5,363 nucleotides of DNA from Desulfobacterales bacterium (GTDB taxonomy: Bacteria; Desulfobacterota; Desulfobacteria; Desulfobacterales; Desulfobacteraceae). Below the pieces are notes generated by a model. It was not told the origin of the DNA. It did no database searches and saw only the letters and a list, made by a program, of their open reading frames with translations. Positions within the stretch are counted from its first letter, which is position 1. The number at the start of each line of letters is the position of its first letter. Made by a program: the position numbers and the translations under genes. Shown here piece after piece: positions 5,130 through 5,363 of the stretch. The DNA is taken from positions 1 to 5,363 of the forward strand of contig JAKSAU010000720.1 in assembly GCA_022361535.1 (NCBI GenBank), written 5' to 3'.

Positions 5130-5151
5130 AAAAAGGAGCTTAGTAAGCCTC
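5130..5151 (-). terminator. Weak terminator candidate after the right-edge gene
   Basis: On the minus strand a short imperfect stem (GGCTT with AAGCT, loop ACT, spanning 5135-5151) overlaps the stop codon of the partial gene and is followed by CTTTTTGG (T-run 5130-5134). It is short and contains a G-T pair, so it may not terminate well, but it is placed to separate this gene from the ssb element. Confidence 0.3.
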
Positions 5152-5363
5152 ATGAATACAATTTGAAGCGATGTAGATCAGGTCTATGATCTGAGGTACT
5201 TTTCCGGCCAACAAATAATCCAGGACCTTGTCTGCAAAAACATCCAGGGTTTCGTTCCAGTCGATAAAATGATCAGCGGCAAGGTCCTCCAGCGCATCAA
5301 ATACTCTTGCAGCATCGGCACACAAGGTATGGACCTTATCTTCATTTTCATTGTCCCGACCCA
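5140..5363 (-). CDS. Unrecognised protein, C-terminal 73 residues (5' partial)
   Basis: The reading frame is open to the right edge and ends in TAA at 5140, so only the C-terminal part is seen. Read back to the edge, it starts GRDNENEDKVHT and continues into CADAARVFDALEDLAADHF; it ends IYIASNCIHEAY. The frame contains no ATG or GTG; an in-frame TTG at 5325 is possible but lacks a good ribosome site, so the true start probably lies beyond 5363. The visible part is acidic, mostly helical in character, with no membrane segment or motif I recognise. It lies just upstream of the ssb element on the same strand. Reality as a gene is supported by the open frame and balanced composition only. Confidence 0.55.
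   Translation of the reverse strand, partial: GRDNENEDKVHTLCADAARVFDALEDLAADHFIDWNETLDVFADKVLDYLLAGKVPQIIDLIYIASNCIHEAY

Noticed and set aside
5140..5325. Treating the right-edge gene as complete with a TTG start at 5325
   Set aside because: The frame stays open to the window edge and the TTG has no clear ribosome site, so a truncated gene is more likely.
1..5363. CRISPR arrays, insertion sequences, tRNA or rRNA genes
   Set aside because: No regularly spaced repeats, transposase motifs, terminal inverted repeats with target duplications, or structural RNA signatures were found by reading.

Overview
The window is a backbone segment of a mobile genetic element, most likely a conjugative plasmid or an integrative conjugative element. 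The host is probably a proteobacterium of low-to-middling GC (one 60-base line counted by hand is about 43% G+C). An alphaproteobacterium is my best guess, because the long ParB, DUF3991/Toprim protein, ArdC and SSB-like protein occur together mainly on alphaproteobacterial plasmids and ICEs. The assignment comes from recalled protein families, not a search.

Every convincing gene lies on the minus strand, so transcription runs from right to left. In that order: the 3' end of an unrecognised gene (5140-5363, open at the right edge); a 287-bp gene-free region; an SSB-like OB-fold protein (4391-4852); a strong terminator-like hairpin (about 4335-4375); the ArdC antirestriction/zinc metallopeptidase protein (3369-4325), overlapping by 8 bases a DUF3991/Toprim primase-like protein (2450-3376); a probable terminator (2421-2450); a 283-bp gene-free region; a 607-residue ParB-family protein (343-2166); and a small conserved hypothetical protein (12-245).

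The most interesting signal is in the two gene-free regions. They are diverged copies of one element of about 200 bp (2195-2390 and 4910-5108). The copies share a collinear series of short conserved strings, and hairpins sit at matching places although their stem sequences differ. One copy precedes ssb, the other precedes parB. Conserved strings combined with stems that change on both sides suggest selection for a folded nucleic acid, either an RNA leader or a single-stranded DNA element.

An SSB, an antirestriction protein, a primase-like protein and a ParB-like protein, all on one strand and served by repeated hairpin-rich upstream elements, recall the leading region of conjugative plasmids. 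There, single-stranded promoters such as Frpo of F and the repeated ssi elements of ColIb-P9 switch on protective genes as the transferred strand enters. This role is inference: no relaxase, oriT or transfer gene is visible in the window.
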